Shown here one piece after another: positions 12,243 to 22,058 of a stretch of DNA of 64,000 bases. Made by a program: the position numbers and the translations under genes. Origin of the DNA: Xenorhabdus koppenhoeferi (GTDB lineage Bacteria > Pseudomonadota > Gammaproteobacteria > Enterobacterales > Enterobacteriaceae); contig NZ_FPBJ01000017.1 of the NCBI RefSeq assembly GCF_900116635.1, positions 1 through 64,000 of the forward strand, read 5' to 3'. Positions within the stretch are counted from its first letter, which is position 1. Every line of letters begins with the position of its first letter. A model generated the notes under the pieces. It saw only the letters and a list, made by a program, of their open reading frames with translations, made no database searches and was not told the origin of the DNA.

Positions 12243-12446
12243 TTGCGTATAAAGGTTATATAATTTTACTGATAAACCAAAAATATTTTTTTACTGCTTA
12301 TCAAAATAAATTAATGAATTTACTTTTTATAGCTCTGGATAAGGTGTTGTTTTTTTGTTCATATGAGATTCATTACTGTCATGTGAACCAGCATAAAATG
12401 AAGGGGTGACTATCAGATCCATCATCAATTTCATTCGATACCACCT

Positions 12447-12485
12447 TGACTTTACATAAACGATACTGATAATCATTATCAGTAA
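12447..12485 (+). promoter_or_regulatory. Promoter with Fur-type operator for yfeABCD
   Basis: TTGACT (12447-12452) and GATAAT (12469-12474) are spaced 16 bp. The -10 box lies inside a 21-bp palindrome at 12465-12485 with two perfect 10-bp arms (TACTGATAAT and ATTATCAGTA) around one C. The core matches the Fur consensus GATAATNATTATC. The Yersinia yfeA promoter is known to be controlled by Fur with Fe and Mn; this arrangement predicts the same. Confidence 0.82.
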
Positions 12486-12526
12486 TTTATGTATAACAGT
12501 TATGTATAACAGTAAGGTTTACCATA

Positions 12527-13441
12527 ATGAACACTAAACGTTCTCTTCCTGCTTTCCCACTCTTTCGTTTTGCCATTGCGCTACTAACAATAGTTTTACT
12601 CAGTCAGCAAGCTCATGCAGATAAAAAGTTCAGGGTTGTTACGACATTTACCATTATTCAAGATATGGCCCAGAATATCGCTGGAGATGCAGCGATCGTT
12701 GAATCTATCACAAAAGTCGGTGCAGAAATTCACGATTACCAACCTACACCAAAAGATATTATCAAAGCACAACGCGCCGATCTGATTCTTTGGAATGGTT
12801 TAAACCTTGAACGTTGGTTTGAGCGTTTTTTTGAGAACATGAAAGATATACCTGCGGCAATCATTACTGAAGGTATTATTCCTTTGCCAATTAGAGAAGG
12901 TCCCTATACTAAAAACCCAAACCCCCATGCTTGGATGTCTCCTAAAAATGCACTGATTTATATCGAAAATATTCGAAAAGCTCTCGTCAAACACGATCCA
13001 GAGAATGCCGAAATTTATAACCGTAATGCTAAAGTGTATGCAGAAAAAATAGCTCAATTAGATACACCACTTAGAGAACGGCTTTCCCGTATTCCAGCAG
13101 AACAACGTTGGCTGGTGACCAGTGAAGGCGCTTTCAGCTATCTCACACAAGATTACGGCTTCAAAGAAGTCTATTTATGGCCAATCAATGCAGAAGAACA
13201 AGGCTCACCTCAACAGGTGCGGCGTGTCATAGATACAGTGAGAGATTATAAAATTCCTGTAGTCTTCAGTGAAAGTACTGTTTCAGATAAGCCAGCGAAA
13301 CAAGTGAGCAAAGAAACGGCAGCCCACTACGGCGGAGTACTCTATGTAGACTCTCTTTCTGCTTTAAAAGGGCCTGTGCCGACTTATATTGATATGCTTA
13401 ATACTACCGTAGACACCATAGCAAAAGGATTTAATCAATGA
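12527..13441 (+). CDS. yfeA: YfeA, periplasmic Mn/Fe-binding protein of ABC importer
   Basis: The 304-aa protein starts with a Sec signal peptide (hydrophobic [14 protein letters not shown], cleavage after AHA) and has the cluster A-I fold. Likely metal ligands are His in [10 protein letters not shown], His in NPHAWMSP, Glu in [10 protein letters not shown] and Asp late in YVDSLS. It captures Mn2+/Fe2+ (and possibly Zn2+) in the periplasm for YfeBCD. The sequence closely follows the Yersinia YfeA pattern. A Fur box precedes it, and the stop overlaps the yfeB start by 4 bp. Confidence 0.93.
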   Translation: MNTKRSLPAFPLFRFAIALLTIVLLSQQAHADKKFRVVTTFTIIQDMAQNIAGDAAIVESITKVGAEIHDYQPTPKDIIKAQRADLILWNGLNLERWFERFFENMKDIPAAIITEGIIPLPIREGPYTKNPNPHAWMSPKNALIYIENIRKALVKHDPENAEIYNRNAKVYAEKIAQLDTPLRERLSRIPAEQRWLVTSEGAFSYLTQDYGFKEVYLWPINAEEQGSPQQVRRVIDTVRDYKIPVVFSESTVSDKPAKQVSKETAAHYGGVLYVDSLSALKGPVPTYIDMLNTTVDTIAKGFNQ

Positions 13442-14349
13442 ATCGCTCATCATTAAACCATCAGACATTGTTTGAGCAGCCTCATTTGGTCGTTGATAAT
13501 GCTACCGTTACTTACAACAATGGGCATACTGCCATTTATGATGCCAGTTTTGATATCACTGGCGGCACAATTTGTGCTCTGGTCGGCATGAACGGTAGCG
13601 GAAAATCTACATTATTTAAAACAATTATGGGATTAGTTACACCTTCACAAGGAAAAGTGACTCTCAATACGCAACCTGTCAAAACGGCACTAAAGCAAAA
13701 TATCATTGCATATGTTCCACAGACTGAAGATGTAGATTGGAATTTTCCAGTTTTAGTTTCTGATGTTGTCATGATGGGGCGTTATGGAAAAATGGGATTT
13801 TTACGCCGCCCCAGCAAACGTGATCATCAAATCGTGAATGAAGCTCTTGAACGTGTTGGATTGACAGAGCTGCGCGATCGCCAAATCGGTGAACTTTCCG
13901 GTGGACAAAAAAAACGAGCATTTTTAGCCCGGGCACTTGCTCAAGAAGGAAAAGTACTGTTGCTGGATGAACCTTTTACCGGCGTAGACGTAAAAACCGA
14001 AAATGCTATTATCACCTTACTTCGAGAATTACGGGATGAAGGACATTTAGTTTTGGTATCAACTCATAACCTCGGAACTGTTCCCGAATTTTGCGATCAT
14101 GTTATTCTGATCAACCGCACAGTACTGGCCAGTGGCCGGACTGAAACCACTTTTACCCAAAAAAATCTGGAAATCACCTTCGGTGGTGTCTTGCGTCACA
14201 TTAATCTTTCCGGTCCTGAACTGCACGATGATGATGACCCACGCTCACTGACAGTTATTACTGATGACGAACGTGCCGCTGTCTTTTATGGTCATAACCA
14301 TCATATTCCCCCACGACAAAGTCAAAAACAAAAGGGAAACCAACCATGA
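13438..14349 (+). CDS. yfeB: YfeB, ATPase of the Mn/Fe importer
   Basis: The 303-aa ATP-binding subunit shows Walker [11 protein letters not shown]-loop VPQTEDVDW, signature [15 protein letters not shown], Walker [13 protein letters not shown] and the H-loop STHN. The C-terminal tail past residue 240 is rich in Asp and His ([15 protein letters not shown]), as in other YfeB/SitB proteins. It powers uptake through YfeC/YfeD. It overlaps yfeA and yfeC by 4 bp each, which indicates translational coupling. Confidence 0.94.
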   Translation: MNRSSLNHQTLFEQPHLVVDNATVTYNNGHTAIYDASFDITGGTICALVGMNGSGKSTLFKTIMGLVTPSQGKVTLNTQPVKTALKQNIIAYVPQTEDVDWNFPVLVSDVVMMGRYGKMGFLRRPSKRDHQIVNEALERVGLTELRDRQIGELSGGQKKRAFLARALAQEGKVLLLDEPFTGVDVKTENAIITLLRELRDEGHLVLVSTHNLGTVPEFCDHVILINRTVLASGRTETTFTQKNLEITFGGVLRHINLSGPELHDDDDPRSLTVITDDERAAVFYGHNHHIPPRQSQKQKGNQP

Positions 14350-15221
14350 TGGAATTACTGTTACAGCCGTTTAATTACAATTACATGGTAAAGGCCATGT
14401 GGGTAAGTTCAATCGTCGGGGCCGTCTGTGCTTTCTTATCTGCTTATCTGATGCTGAAAGGCTGGTCACTGATGGGAGATGCTCTCTCCCATTCTGTTGT
14501 ACCCGGCGTCGCAGGTGCATATGCCCTGGGTCTGCCTTATGCTGGAGGTGCTTTTTTTACCGGGATGCTCGCAGCCCTATCAATGACCTTGGTTCGCCAT
14601 ATCACTCGATTACGCGAAGATGCTGTGATCGGATTTATATTTTCAACCTTTTTTGCGGTTGGTTTATTAATAGTTTCCTTGAATCCCACATCTGTGAATG
14701 TACAAACTATTATTCTAGGCAATATATTGGGAATTGCTGATGAGGATGTTTTACAGGTTGAAATTATTATCGCCGTTTCCTTTGCCATCTTGATGCTGAT
14801 CTGGAAAGACTTATTGGTTGTTTTCTTTGATGAAACCCATGCACGGTCTATCGGGCTGTCACCATTACGGTTAAAAATCATTTTTTTCACATTATTAAGT
14901 GCCTGCACCGTTGCTGCATTACAGACAGTAGGAGCAATTTTGGTGATAGCAATGGTTGTCACTCCTGGGGCAACAGCTTACTTATTGACAGATAGATTCA
15001 AACATCTCCTAATCATTGCTGTCGCTATTGGTTCATTTACCAGTGGTTTTGGCGCATATCTGAGTTATTTTCTGAATGGAGCAACTGGCGGAGTAATTGT
15101 TACAATGCAAACCGTCATTTTCTTGCTGGTGTTTTTCTTTGCTCCCAAACACGGCATGTTAGCTTCCCGCAAACGAGCCAGAAAGGAATCTCTGGCCTTG
15201 ACTCAAAAAGGACACTCATGA
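14346..15221 (+). CDS. yfeC: YfeC, inner-membrane permease of the Mn/Fe importer
   Basis: The 291-aa polytopic protein of the ABC-3 family has about eight predicted membrane helices, with the conserved [25 protein letters not shown] near the N-terminus and the late [19 protein letters not shown] segment. It forms the channel with YfeD. A TGATG-type overlap with yfeB and a 4-bp overlap with yfeD place it in the operon. The next gene is a clear paralogue, so the permease is probably a heterodimer. Confidence 0.93.
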   Translation: MMELLLQPFNYNYMVKAMWVSSIVGAVCAFLSAYLMLKGWSLMGDALSHSVVPGVAGAYALGLPYAGGAFFTGMLAALSMTLVRHITRLREDAVIGFIFSTFFAVGLLIVSLNPTSVNVQTIILGNILGIADEDVLQVEIIIAVSFAILMLIWKDLLVVFFDETHARSIGLSPLRLKIIFFTLLSACTVAALQTVGAILVIAMVVTPGATAYLLTDRFKHLLIIAVAIGSFTSGFGAYLSYFLNGATGGVIVTMQTVIFLLVFFFAPKHGMLASRKRARKESLALTQKGHS

Positions 15222-16114
15222 ATACGTTTATTGAATTAATCACTGAACCTTTCATGCATGATTTCATGCAGCGTGCCATCTTTGCAGCTATCATAGTAGG
15301 TGCAGTCTGTGCTGTGCTCTCCTGCTATCTAGTCTTAAAGGGCTGGTCGTTAATGGGCGATGCCATTTCACATGCTGTTCTACCGGGTATAGTACTAGCC
15401 TTTGTTGCAGGTATACCACTTGCAATAGGTGCCTTTCTTTCCGGTATATTTTGTGCTTTTGCCACTGGATATTTGAAAGAACACAGCAGAATCAAAGAAG
15501 ATACTGTCATGGGTATCGTTTTTTCTGGCATGTTTGCCTTCGGTTTAGTGTTGTTTACCCGGATAGATACAGACCAGCACCTGACACACATCTTATTCGG
15601 CAGCATACTTGGTATTACTAAGAATGAATTGATCCAAACACTATGCATCGCCGGAGTGACACTGACCATTGTCTTACTGAAGCGAAAAGATTTTATGCTC
15701 TATTGCTTTGACCCTAATCAGGCCAGAGTAGTCGGCTTGCCAGTGAGGCTACTTCATTATGGCTTATTGTCTCTATTGGCCCTGACAATTGTTGCGTCAC
15801 TGCAAGCGGTCGGTATCATTCTGGTTATTGCCATGCTGATCTCACCCGGCATTATCGCTTTCATTCTCTGCCGGAGTTTTGATCGTATGCTTGTGGTTGC
15901 AATGATTGCATCAGTATCATCCAGCATACTCGGCACAATCGTCAGTTTCCATATTGATGGTGAAACGGGGCCATGTATTGTAATTATTCAAGCTATTATT
16001 TTCATAGCTGCACTTATTTATAACCAAATAAAATTGGCCTGCAAAAAAGTGAACAAGAGTTCGTCCGAAAAAACTTCATCCCAACCACTGCCAATTCCAG
16101 AAAAATCACACTGA
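15218..16114 (+). CDS. yfeD: YfeD, second permease of the Mn/Fe importer
   Basis: The 298-aa ABC-3 family permease is paralogous to YfeC, with [25 protein letters not shown] and GIILVIAMLISPGIIAFIL. The C-terminal 25 residues are polar (KKVNKSSSEKTSSQ). It is the last gene of yfeABCD; a hairpin at 16126-16151 follows. Confidence 0.93.
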   Translation: MNTFIELITEPFMHDFMQRAIFAAIIVGAVCAVLSCYLVLKGWSLMGDAISHAVLPGIVLAFVAGIPLAIGAFLSGIFCAFATGYLKEHSRIKEDTVMGIVFSGMFAFGLVLFTRIDTDQHLTHILFGSILGITKNELIQTLCIAGVTLTIVLLKRKDFMLYCFDPNQARVVGLPVRLLHYGLLSLLALTIVASLQAVGIILVIAMLISPGIIAFILCRSFDRMLVVAMIASVSSSILGTIVSFHIDGETGPCIVIIQAIIFIAALIYNQIKLACKKVNKSSSEKTSSQPLPIPEKSH

Positions 16115-16125
16115 CCAAGAGAGAG

Positions 16126-16151
16126 TGCCATATTCAATTTTGGATATGGCA
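16126..16151 (+). terminator. Hairpin after yfeD, weak terminator
   Basis: TGCCATATTCA pairs with TGGATATGGCA (one G-U), followed by TTATTAATT rather than a solid U-tract. It is the only structure between yfeD and yniA. Confidence 0.5.
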
Positions 16152-16245
16152 TTATTAATTGCCATTAAAGTCCTTTTTAACCTGTTCAAATGCTGCATCT
16201 ATCTGTAATATGAATGTAGCAATTGTCAACTTAATGAGGTAAATC

Positions 16246-17109
16246 ATGTGGCAAACCGTGAACCGTCTATTAAGTGAGCATTTTGGTGACGCTGAGATTC
16301 ACGATAAAACGGAATTATCAGGAGGTGATATACATCGTTCTTGGTGTATTGAATATGGTGAACAACATATTTTTGTCAAATCCAACGTGAAAGAAATGCT
16401 GCTGGTTTTTAAAGCAGAAGCAGAACAGTTAGAATTATTGGCTCGCAGCAAAACAACCCGTGTACCCAAAGTGTACGGTGTAGGACACGATCGTGACTAT
16501 AGTTTCCTTTTGCTGGAATATTTGCCTATAAAGTCATTTAATGCCCATAGTGCATACTGTTTCGGTCAACATCTTGCCAAACTGCATCAATGGAGTGAGC
16601 AACCTAAGTTTGGTTTTGATTTTGATAACATGCTTGCCACCACCATACAGCCTAATGGGTGGCAGAAACGCTGGAATCAATTTTACGCAGAAAAACGTAT
16701 TGGCTGGCAATTACAACTTGCAGCTGATAATGGCATGGTATTTGGAGATATCAACCAGATTGTTGAGATAGTCAGTAACAAACTACACTCTCATCACCCG
16801 CAACCTTCTCTCCTTCATGGCGATTTATGGCCCACAAACTGTGCATCATTGAACAACGAGTGTGCTGTTACCTTTGATCCCGCCTGTTATTGGGGTGATC
16901 GTGAATGTGATTTAGCGATGCTGCCTCTCTATCCAGATCTTCCTTTACAAATTTTTGATGGTTACCAGAGTATTTGGCCATTGCCTCATGACTTTATTGA
17001 TCGCCAACCTATTTACCAACTCTATTATTTGCTGAACCGATGTAACCTTTTTGGCGGTGATAACTTTATCGTAGTGCAAAATATTATTGATAAGATCTTA
17101 CCTGAATAA
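16246..17109 (+). CDS. yniA: Fructosamine/ketosamine kinase family protein YniA
   Basis: The 287-aa protein has an aminoglycoside-phosphotransferase-like fold. It shows LSGGDIHRSWCIE near residue 25, the catalytic loop LLHGDLWPTNC and the metal-binding FDPACYWGDRECDLAM. Family members phosphorylate fructosamines (protein or amino-acid glycation adducts) to destabilise them. The length is normal. As in E. coli, it lies upstream of yniC, but yniB is missing and a different gene lies between. Confidence 0.9.
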   Translation: MWQTVNRLLSEHFGDAEIHDKTELSGGDIHRSWCIEYGEQHIFVKSNVKEMLLVFKAEAEQLELLARSKTTRVPKVYGVGHDRDYSFLLLEYLPIKSFNAHSAYCFGQHLAKLHQWSEQPKFGFDFDNMLATTIQPNGWQKRWNQFYAEKRIGWQLQLAADNGMVFGDINQIVEIVSNKLHSHHPQPSLLHGDLWPTNCASLNNECAVTFDPACYWGDRECDLAMLPLYPDLPLQIFDGYQSIWPLPHDFIDRQPIYQLYYLLNRCNLFGGDNFIVVQNIIDKILPE

Positions 17110-17441
17110 TCATGAAAAATACTCATCAACATGATATATGAACACAAAACGATTATTGTTAACTCTGAATCAATTCTCCTTAACAATAAGGGTTAACATG
17201 TGGTTTTTAAATCACATTCAATGTCATTTCTCAATATTTATGATTTACATACACCAATTTCATCAATATATTTTAACAAATCAAATAACATTATATGTTA
17301 AAAGCTGCATAGAACATTCTGGCACAGTTATTATTTTGTTACATTACCAACCCAATAGATACAAAAAAGCCCCGCGAGTGCGAGGCCTTGAAATAATTAA
17401 CTAAAATATGAGCTACATTCTGAACTGATTAGTTTTAAAAA
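17110..17441. other. Gene-free spacer after yniA
   Basis: There are 332 AT-rich bases with no supported coding sequence. An 88-codon open frame on the plus strand (17138-17404) has no recognisable motif and runs through the terminator at 17363-17386. No repeat or IS end was seen. Confidence 0.5.
17363..17386 (-). terminator. Terminator of the 170-aa gene at 17442
   Basis: On the minus strand GCCTCGC and GCGGGGC form a 7-bp stem (one T-G pair) with loop ACTC, followed by TTTTTT. It lies 56 bp beyond the stop codon of the minus-strand gene. Confidence 0.85.
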
Positions 17442-17954
17442 TTATCCCGTGTATTTAATTGATTGTTCAAAAGATGCATATCCTAAGAAATCTTCCCCTG
17501 AATATATTTTTAATAATCCATTATATTTTTCAGTAACATTTAATTTTTCAATACGGGAAGTCCAATAATAAAGTTGTACGTCTATGAATTCTTCATTATT
17601 ATCCATATTTACAGTATCATCAATAGCTAGTCTTTTAACAGAATCTGACACTACATGAATGTTATCAACAGAATCTCTGGAATTTACCACTTCATATTTA
17701 ATTAGTACTGCAGATAATACAGAATCATATTCAGAATAATTAACTACAACCAAATTGGCATTATCACCTACCTTAGCCTTGGGAATTGTCGCAATTTTTC
17801 CGGAATAATCTTTGAATGAATCATCATCATTTAAAGCCAACAAATGAACATATCTACTATTTAATTTTACGGTTTGACTAACATTTTTAGACAAAGAATT
17901 TAATGCTACGATGTTTTTCAAATCTAAGGCAATTGACATATTAATATCAGCCAT
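17442..17954 (-). CDS. Hypothetical protein, possibly PixA/AidA inclusion-body family
   Basis: The 170-aa protein is acidic and has no signal peptide or membrane segment. The layout loosely recalls the AidA/PixA inclusion-body family: an N-terminal strand (INMSIALDLKNIVALN), a middle KAKVGDNANLVVVNYSE where the family has a VGDxVxW strand followed by a YSV segment, and an end LLKIYSGEDFLGYASFEQSIKY that recalls LYD...LYGYFxWDPxI. This resemblance is weak and is my inference. The gene is AT-rich, has its own terminator, and occupies the position of yniB between yniA and hxpB, so it looks lineage-specific. Confidence 0.4.
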   Translation of the reverse strand: MADINMSIALDLKNIVALNSLSKNVSQTVKLNSRYVHLLALNDDDSFKDYSGKIATIPKAKVGDNANLVVVNYSEYDSVLSAVLIKYEVVNSRDSVDNIHVVSDSVKRLAIDDTVNMDNNEEFIDVQLYYWTSRIEKLNVTEKYNGLLKIYSGEDFLGYASFEQSIKYTG

Positions 17955-18425
17955 TATAGTACCCTCATTAGTTAATGGTATTATTATTTTTTATACATAA
18001 ACCAAAATAACAACTGGCCCATATTTAATTAGTAAGCTGCTTACAGCACCACCATACCAAAGAAAAACAAAATAAAAACATTATAAATTAGCATTACTGG
18101 AATCAAATTTGCCACAATGCAATATATTTTAATTATATTAATATGACATTTATTAATAATCATATTGATAATAATAATTTAATATTTTTATTTTACTCTT
18201 CTGTAATGATATCAATCAGAATCACGCTATTTAAAGATAATTATGCATTTCTATATATAATAGTTTATAAGAAGCTTACTTTAACTCCATTTGTAGAGTA
18301 ATGCTCTTATTTTTCCTAAAAAACGATTTCTTTCTTTGTTATCTACCTACAGAGAGATTTAACTCACTGAGATTGCTACAATCAAATTTTATTAATCGCT
18401 ATCATCATTGCGGAGAGAAACAATC
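17955..18425. other. Very AT-rich intergenic region
   Basis: About 470 bases between the divergent 170-aa gene and hxpB. The composition is strongly AT (runs such as TTAATAATCATATTGATAATAATAATT). It must hold both promoters; no operator, RNA or repeat could be identified with confidence. Such AT-richness is typical of H-NS-bound DNA. Confidence 0.5.
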
Positions 18426-19091
18426 ATGTCATTTTTTTTACCTATAGAAGCCGCCATTTTTGATATGGACGGATTGCTCATTGATTCTGAGCCTTATTGG
18501 GAACAAGGAGAAAAACATATATTCGGTGAATTAGGATTGGATTTGACTTTAGCAGAAAAACTGCCTGATACATTAGGATTACGGATAGATCAGGTTGTTG
18601 AACTGTGGTATCAGGCTGCACCGTGGCAAGGTACTTCTAAAAATGAAGTTGCACAACGCATCATCAATTATGTAGTTCGATTAGTAAAAGAAAACCGCCC
18701 CTTATTACCAGGCGTAGAATATGCTTTAAACCTCTGCCACGAACGTGGATTAAAAATCGGTCTGGCCTCTGCATCTCCCTATGGGATGCTTGAACAGGTA
18801 CTTGAATTATTTAATATACGGCACTACTTTGATGCTGTCATTTCTGCCGCAGACTTACCTTATAGCAAACCCCACCCAGAAGTTTACTTACAAGCCGCCA
18901 ATCAACTTGACGTTAACCCGATTCAATGCGTTACGTTAGAAGATTCATTTAATGGCATGATAGCAGCCAAGGCTGCAAGAATGCGTTCAATTGTTGTTCC
19001 TGCCGCCCATCATTTTGATGATCCTCGCTGGTCACTGGCTGACATTAAATTGAATTCACTGGAAAAATTAACAATAGAGAATATTACCTGA
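18426..19091 (+). CDS. hxpB: HxpB, hexitol / 2-deoxyglucose-6-phosphate phosphatase
   Basis: The 221-aa HAD-superfamily phosphatase has motif I FDMDGLLIDSEP (nucleophile Asp), motif II LASASP, Lys in YSKPHPEVY and the acidic motif LEDSFNG. E. coli HxpB (YniC) hydrolyses sugar phosphates such as 2-deoxyglucose-6-P and hexitol-P. The ATG at 18426 is preceded by CGGAGAG; a TTG at 18408 in frame is disregarded. It keeps the E. coli order with yniA, ydjM and tcyP. Confidence 0.93.
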   Translation: MSFFLPIEAAIFDMDGLLIDSEPYWEQGEKHIFGELGLDLTLAEKLPDTLGLRIDQVVELWYQAAPWQGTSKNEVAQRIINYVVRLVKENRPLLPGVEYALNLCHERGLKIGLASASPYGMLEQVLELFNIRHYFDAVISAADLPYSKPHPEVYLQAANQLDVNPIQCVTLEDSFNGMIAAKAARMRSIVVPAAHHFDDPRWSLADIKLNSLEKLTIENIT

Positions 19092-19220
19092 TGGTTACCG
19101 TGCTGCCATGCTGCATACATGTGCTCCATGCATCTGGCAGTGCAAAAATCAAACACCCTGTTATATCCCTGGCTGATATAGGTAAAAATAGATTAAATAT
19201 TGGTGTTATATATCAATAAA

Positions 19221-19347
19221 TATACCCAATGGATTTCAAGATGCAGCGCGACGGCAAGAGAGCAAATCCCCGGGAGCATAGCTAACTATGTGACCGGGGT
19301 GAGCAAGCGCAGCCAACAAAGCTGCAACTTGAAAGACGACGGGTATA
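19221..19347 (+). repeat. ERIC element
   Basis: A 127-bp imperfect palindrome starting TATACCCAATGGATTTCAAG and ending GACGACGGGTATA, with the core GTGACCGGGGTGAGC and GCGCAGCCAACAAAG typical of enterobacterial repetitive intergenic consensus. It is located between hxpB and ydjM. Confidence 0.93.
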
Positions 19348-19404
19348 AAAGATTATTCTTGTTTACCCTCTATCATCCTTATGCAAAAACCTCTATACTG
19401 CCAA

Positions 19405-19420
19405 CTGTATGTATAAACAG
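19405..19420 (+). promoter_or_regulatory. LexA (SOS) box upstream of ydjM
   Basis: CTGTATGTATAAACAG fits the LexA consensus CTG-N10-CAG with an alternating TA-rich centre. It ends 24 bp before the ydjM start. ydjM is a known LexA-regulated gene in E. coli, so site and gene agree. Confidence 0.88.
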
Positions 19421-19444
19421 CATAAATAATTAGCATAAATCGTT

Positions 19445-20023
19445 ATGACAGCAGAAGGGCATCTTCTTTTTTCCGTCGCCAGCCTTGTATTGGCTCACCA
19501 GTTAGAAATCACACCAGAAATCGCACAGGGAGATTGGTTACATATGCTTCCCGGTGTACTTCTGGCTTCACTATTACCTGACATTGACCACCCAAGCTCC
19601 ACTTTAGGCAGGTTATTCCGTTTTATATCCATTCCAATCGCAAAATTATGTGGCCATCGTGGATTCACACATAGTTTATTAGCGCTAATGGTGGGAATGA
19701 CTCTCTTCCAGACGGAAATCCCCTCCAATTGGCCCATTCCAACCGACTTCATCCACGCGATGGTTGTCGGTTATATCAGCCATCTGATTGCCGATATGCT
19801 CACTCCTGCCGGTATTCCACTTTTATGGCCACTGAGAACACGCTTTTGTATCCCAATTCTTAGAGGAAAAGAACGCAAAAAAGCTGAACGATTTATTGCT
19901 GTTTTGGTACTAGTGATTGCTATTATTCTTCCACAGTACATTGATTTTTCATTCACGCATTACTTAGATAAGTTACCGTTCGATCAATTATCAATTGATA
20001 AGCTAAAAAATCTCTACAAGTAG
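19445..20023 (+). CDS. ydjM: YdjM, membrane-bound metal-dependent hydrolase family
   Basis: The 192-aa inner-membrane protein of the YdjM/LexA-binding-like hydrolase family carries the metal motifs EGHLLFS, LLPDIDHPSS, HRGFTHSLLAL and SHLIADMLTPAGIPLLWP, with four to five hydrophobic segments. It belongs to the DUF457 group; the biochemical substrate is not established. The LexA box upstream predicts SOS induction. ERIC elements flank it on both sides (19221 and 20037). Confidence 0.9.
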   Translation: MTAEGHLLFSVASLVLAHQLEITPEIAQGDWLHMLPGVLLASLLPDIDHPSSTLGRLFRFISIPIAKLCGHRGFTHSLLALMVGMTLFQTEIPSNWPIPTDFIHAMVVGYISHLIADMLTPAGIPLLWPLRTRFCIPILRGKERKKAERFIAVLVLVIAIILPQYIDFSFTHYLDKLPFDQLSIDKLKNLYK

Positions 20024-20036
20024 CTGACTTATCGTA

Positions 20037-20163
20037 CATACACTTCGTCTTTCAAACTGCCTCTTTGTTGGCTGCGCTTGCTCACCCCGGTCACATAGTT
20101 ATCTATGCTCCCGGGGATTTGCTCCCTTGCCGTCGCGATGCAACTTGAAATCCATTGGGTATA
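20037..20163 (-). repeat. ERIC element (reverse orientation)
   Basis: A 127-bp copy in reverse orientation relative to the one at 19221, ending CAACTTGAAATCCATTGGGTATA. It lies 13 bp after the ydjM stop. With the copy at 19221 it brackets ydjM as an inverted pair. Confidence 0.93.
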
Positions 20164-20417
20164 GAAAGTAAAGTCGACATAGATTAGGGCATATAACCAA
20201 TTTCACTAACTAGTGGAAAATAATTATATTAAATTCCATTTAATTATAAGAAAGTAAATTTTTATACTGATAAAATTCTATCTTATAGCTTTTCATGGCC
20301 TGTATCTGATAGATTTTTGAGCGATAGCACAATCAATAAGTGGGTAGTTTGAAACTGCTATCATCACTTATCTCAATACAAACCATGAATAATAAATATA
20401 TTTCATACAGATATTGG

Positions 20418-20482
20418 TATACCTAATTGATTACAAGTTGTAATTCAGCAAAAAAAGCAACAATTTGAAAAATGAAGGTATA
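20418..20482 (+). repeat. ERIC deletion relic upstream of tcyP
   Basis: TATACCTAATTGATTACAAG at the left and CAACAATTTGAAAAATGAAG at the right resemble the two ERIC tips with the centre deleted, leaving about 65 bp. It ends 19 bp before the tcyP start, inside the probable 5' leader. The rest of 20164-20417 is AT-rich with no gene seen. Confidence 0.55.
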
Positions 20483-20501
20483 AACATTTTGGAGACTAGG
20501 G

Positions 20502-21863
20502 ATGAATCTACCACTCATCATTAACATGCTCGTTTTTGTAGCACTGCTCATCTTATTAGCAAAAACAAGTTCAGATAAATGGAGCTTGTCCAAAAAGGTT
20601 CTCGTGGCTCTAGTCGTAGGTATCATTTTTGGGCTAGCATTGAATATCATTTATGGCACAGATAATCTTACAGTAAAAGAATCAATTAACTGGTTCAATA
20701 TCGTTGGTAATGGTTATGTACAGTTATTGCAAATGGTTATCATGCCATTGGTTTTTGCCTCTATTCTAAGTGCAGTCGCGCGTTTACATAAAGCATCTTC
20801 TTTAGGAAAAATCAGCTTCCTGACAATTGGTACGTTATTGTTCACTACTGCAATTTCCGCTTTAATCGGTATCATAATTGCTAATCTATTTGGACTAAGT
20901 GCAGCAGGATTAATTCAAGGTACTCAAGAAACAGCTCGTTTATCAACTATTGAAACCAACTATATTGGTAAAGTTGCAGATATGAGTGTACCCCAAATTA
21001 TTCTCTCATTTATCCCGAAAAACCCCTTTGCTGATCTGACTGGAGCAAACCCGACTTCCATTATCAGTGTTGTGATTTTTGCAGCATTTTTAGGCGTTGC
21101 TGCATTGAAAATGCTTAAAGATGACCATGAACGCGGTGAACGAGCTCTGGTCGCCATTGATACTCTACAAGCATGGGCAATGAAACTAGTTAGACTAGTT
21201 ATGCTCCTAACACCATACGGTGTCATGGCTCTGATGACTAAAGTTGTAGCCAGCTCGAATATTCACGATATTACGCAATTAGGTAATTTTGTCGTTGCTT
21301 CTTATATTGCTCTTGGTTTGATGTTTGTTGTACATGGCTGTATTTTGGCTTTTACTGGCATTAATCCACTGAAATTTTTCAAAAAAGCTGGCCCTGTACT
21401 GACATTTGCATTTACCAGCCGTTCGAGTGCAGCAAGTATTCCGCTGAATGTTGAAACACAAACTCGTCGTCTCGGTGTACCAGAATCGATTGCCAGCTTC
21501 TCCGCTTCTTTCGGTGCCACTATTGGACAAAATGGCTGTGCAGGTATTTATCCAGCCATGTTGGCAGTGATGGTTGCTCCAACTGTAGGTATTGACCCCT
21601 TCAATCCTTTATGGATTGCTACCCTCGTCGGAATTGTCACTATCAGCTCTGCGGGTGTTGCTGGTGTTGGAGGTGGTGCAACATTTGCAGCACTAATCGT
21701 TTTACCAGCGATGGGTCTGCCTGTAACCTTAGTTGCACTATTAATTTCTGTTGAACCACTCATTGATATGGGTCGCACAGCATTAAACGTCAATGGTGCA
21801 ATGACTGCCGGTACAGTCACTAGCCAATTAATGGGTAAAACCAATAAAGACATATTTGAATAA
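20502..21863 (+). CDS. tcyP: TcyP, L-cystine symporter
   Basis: The 453-aa transporter belongs to the dicarboxylate/amino acid:cation symporter (DAACS) family with about eight to nine helices. Conserved pieces are [21 protein letters not shown], the [17 protein letters not shown] serine-rich hairpin, [16 protein letters not shown] and [18 protein letters not shown]. It imports cystine into the cytoplasm (ydjN/tcyP). An ATG after GGAGACTAGGG fits. The downstream terminator is shared with htpX. Confidence 0.93.
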   Translation: MNLPLIINMLVFVALLILLAKTSSDKWSLSKKVLVALVVGIIFGLALNIIYGTDNLTVKESINWFNIVGNGYVQLLQMVIMPLVFASILSAVARLHKASSLGKISFLTIGTLLFTTAISALIGIIIANLFGLSAAGLIQGTQETARLSTIETNYIGKVADMSVPQIILSFIPKNPFADLTGANPTSIISVVIFAAFLGVAALKMLKDDHERGERALVAIDTLQAWAMKLVRLVMLLTPYGVMALMTKVVASSNIHDITQLGNFVVASYIALGLMFVVHGCILAFTGINPLKFFKKAGPVLTFAFTSRSSAASIPLNVETQTRRLGVPESIASFSASFGATIGQNGCAGIYPAMLAVMVAPTVGIDPFNPLWIATLVGIVTISSAGVAGVGGGATFAALIVLPAMGLPVTLVALLISVEPLIDMGRTALNVNGAMTAGTVTSQLMGKTNKDIFE

Positions 21864-21960
21864 GATGAAGATGTGGAATTAAAACAAGCTTAATTTGACG
21901 AGATAGAATATGCCCTCCTTTGAACTATACATAACAAAGGAGGACGAATTAAAATCAGTC

Positions 21961-21997
21961 AAAAAAAACCGGAACCCATTATGAGTTCCGGTTTTTC
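21961..21997. terminator. Bidirectional terminator between tcyP and htpX
   Basis: AACCGGAAC (21967-21975) pairs with GTTCCGGTT (21985-21993), flanked by A8 on the left and T5 on the right. It serves the convergent genes tcyP and htpX. Confidence 0.88.
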
Positions 21998-22058
21998 CCC
22001 ACTCTCTAATAAAATAACCGACGGCAGTTCAAGCTTCTCTTACTAAGAAGACTATGCA

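Noticed and set aside
17138-17404. 88-codon plus-strand frame after yniA
   Set aside because: AT-rich, no ribosome site or motif, and it reads through a terminator hairpin of the opposite strand.
19200-19433. Open frame of 77 codons on the plus strand
   Set aside because: Most of it is the translation of the ERIC element at 19221; no independent coding evidence.
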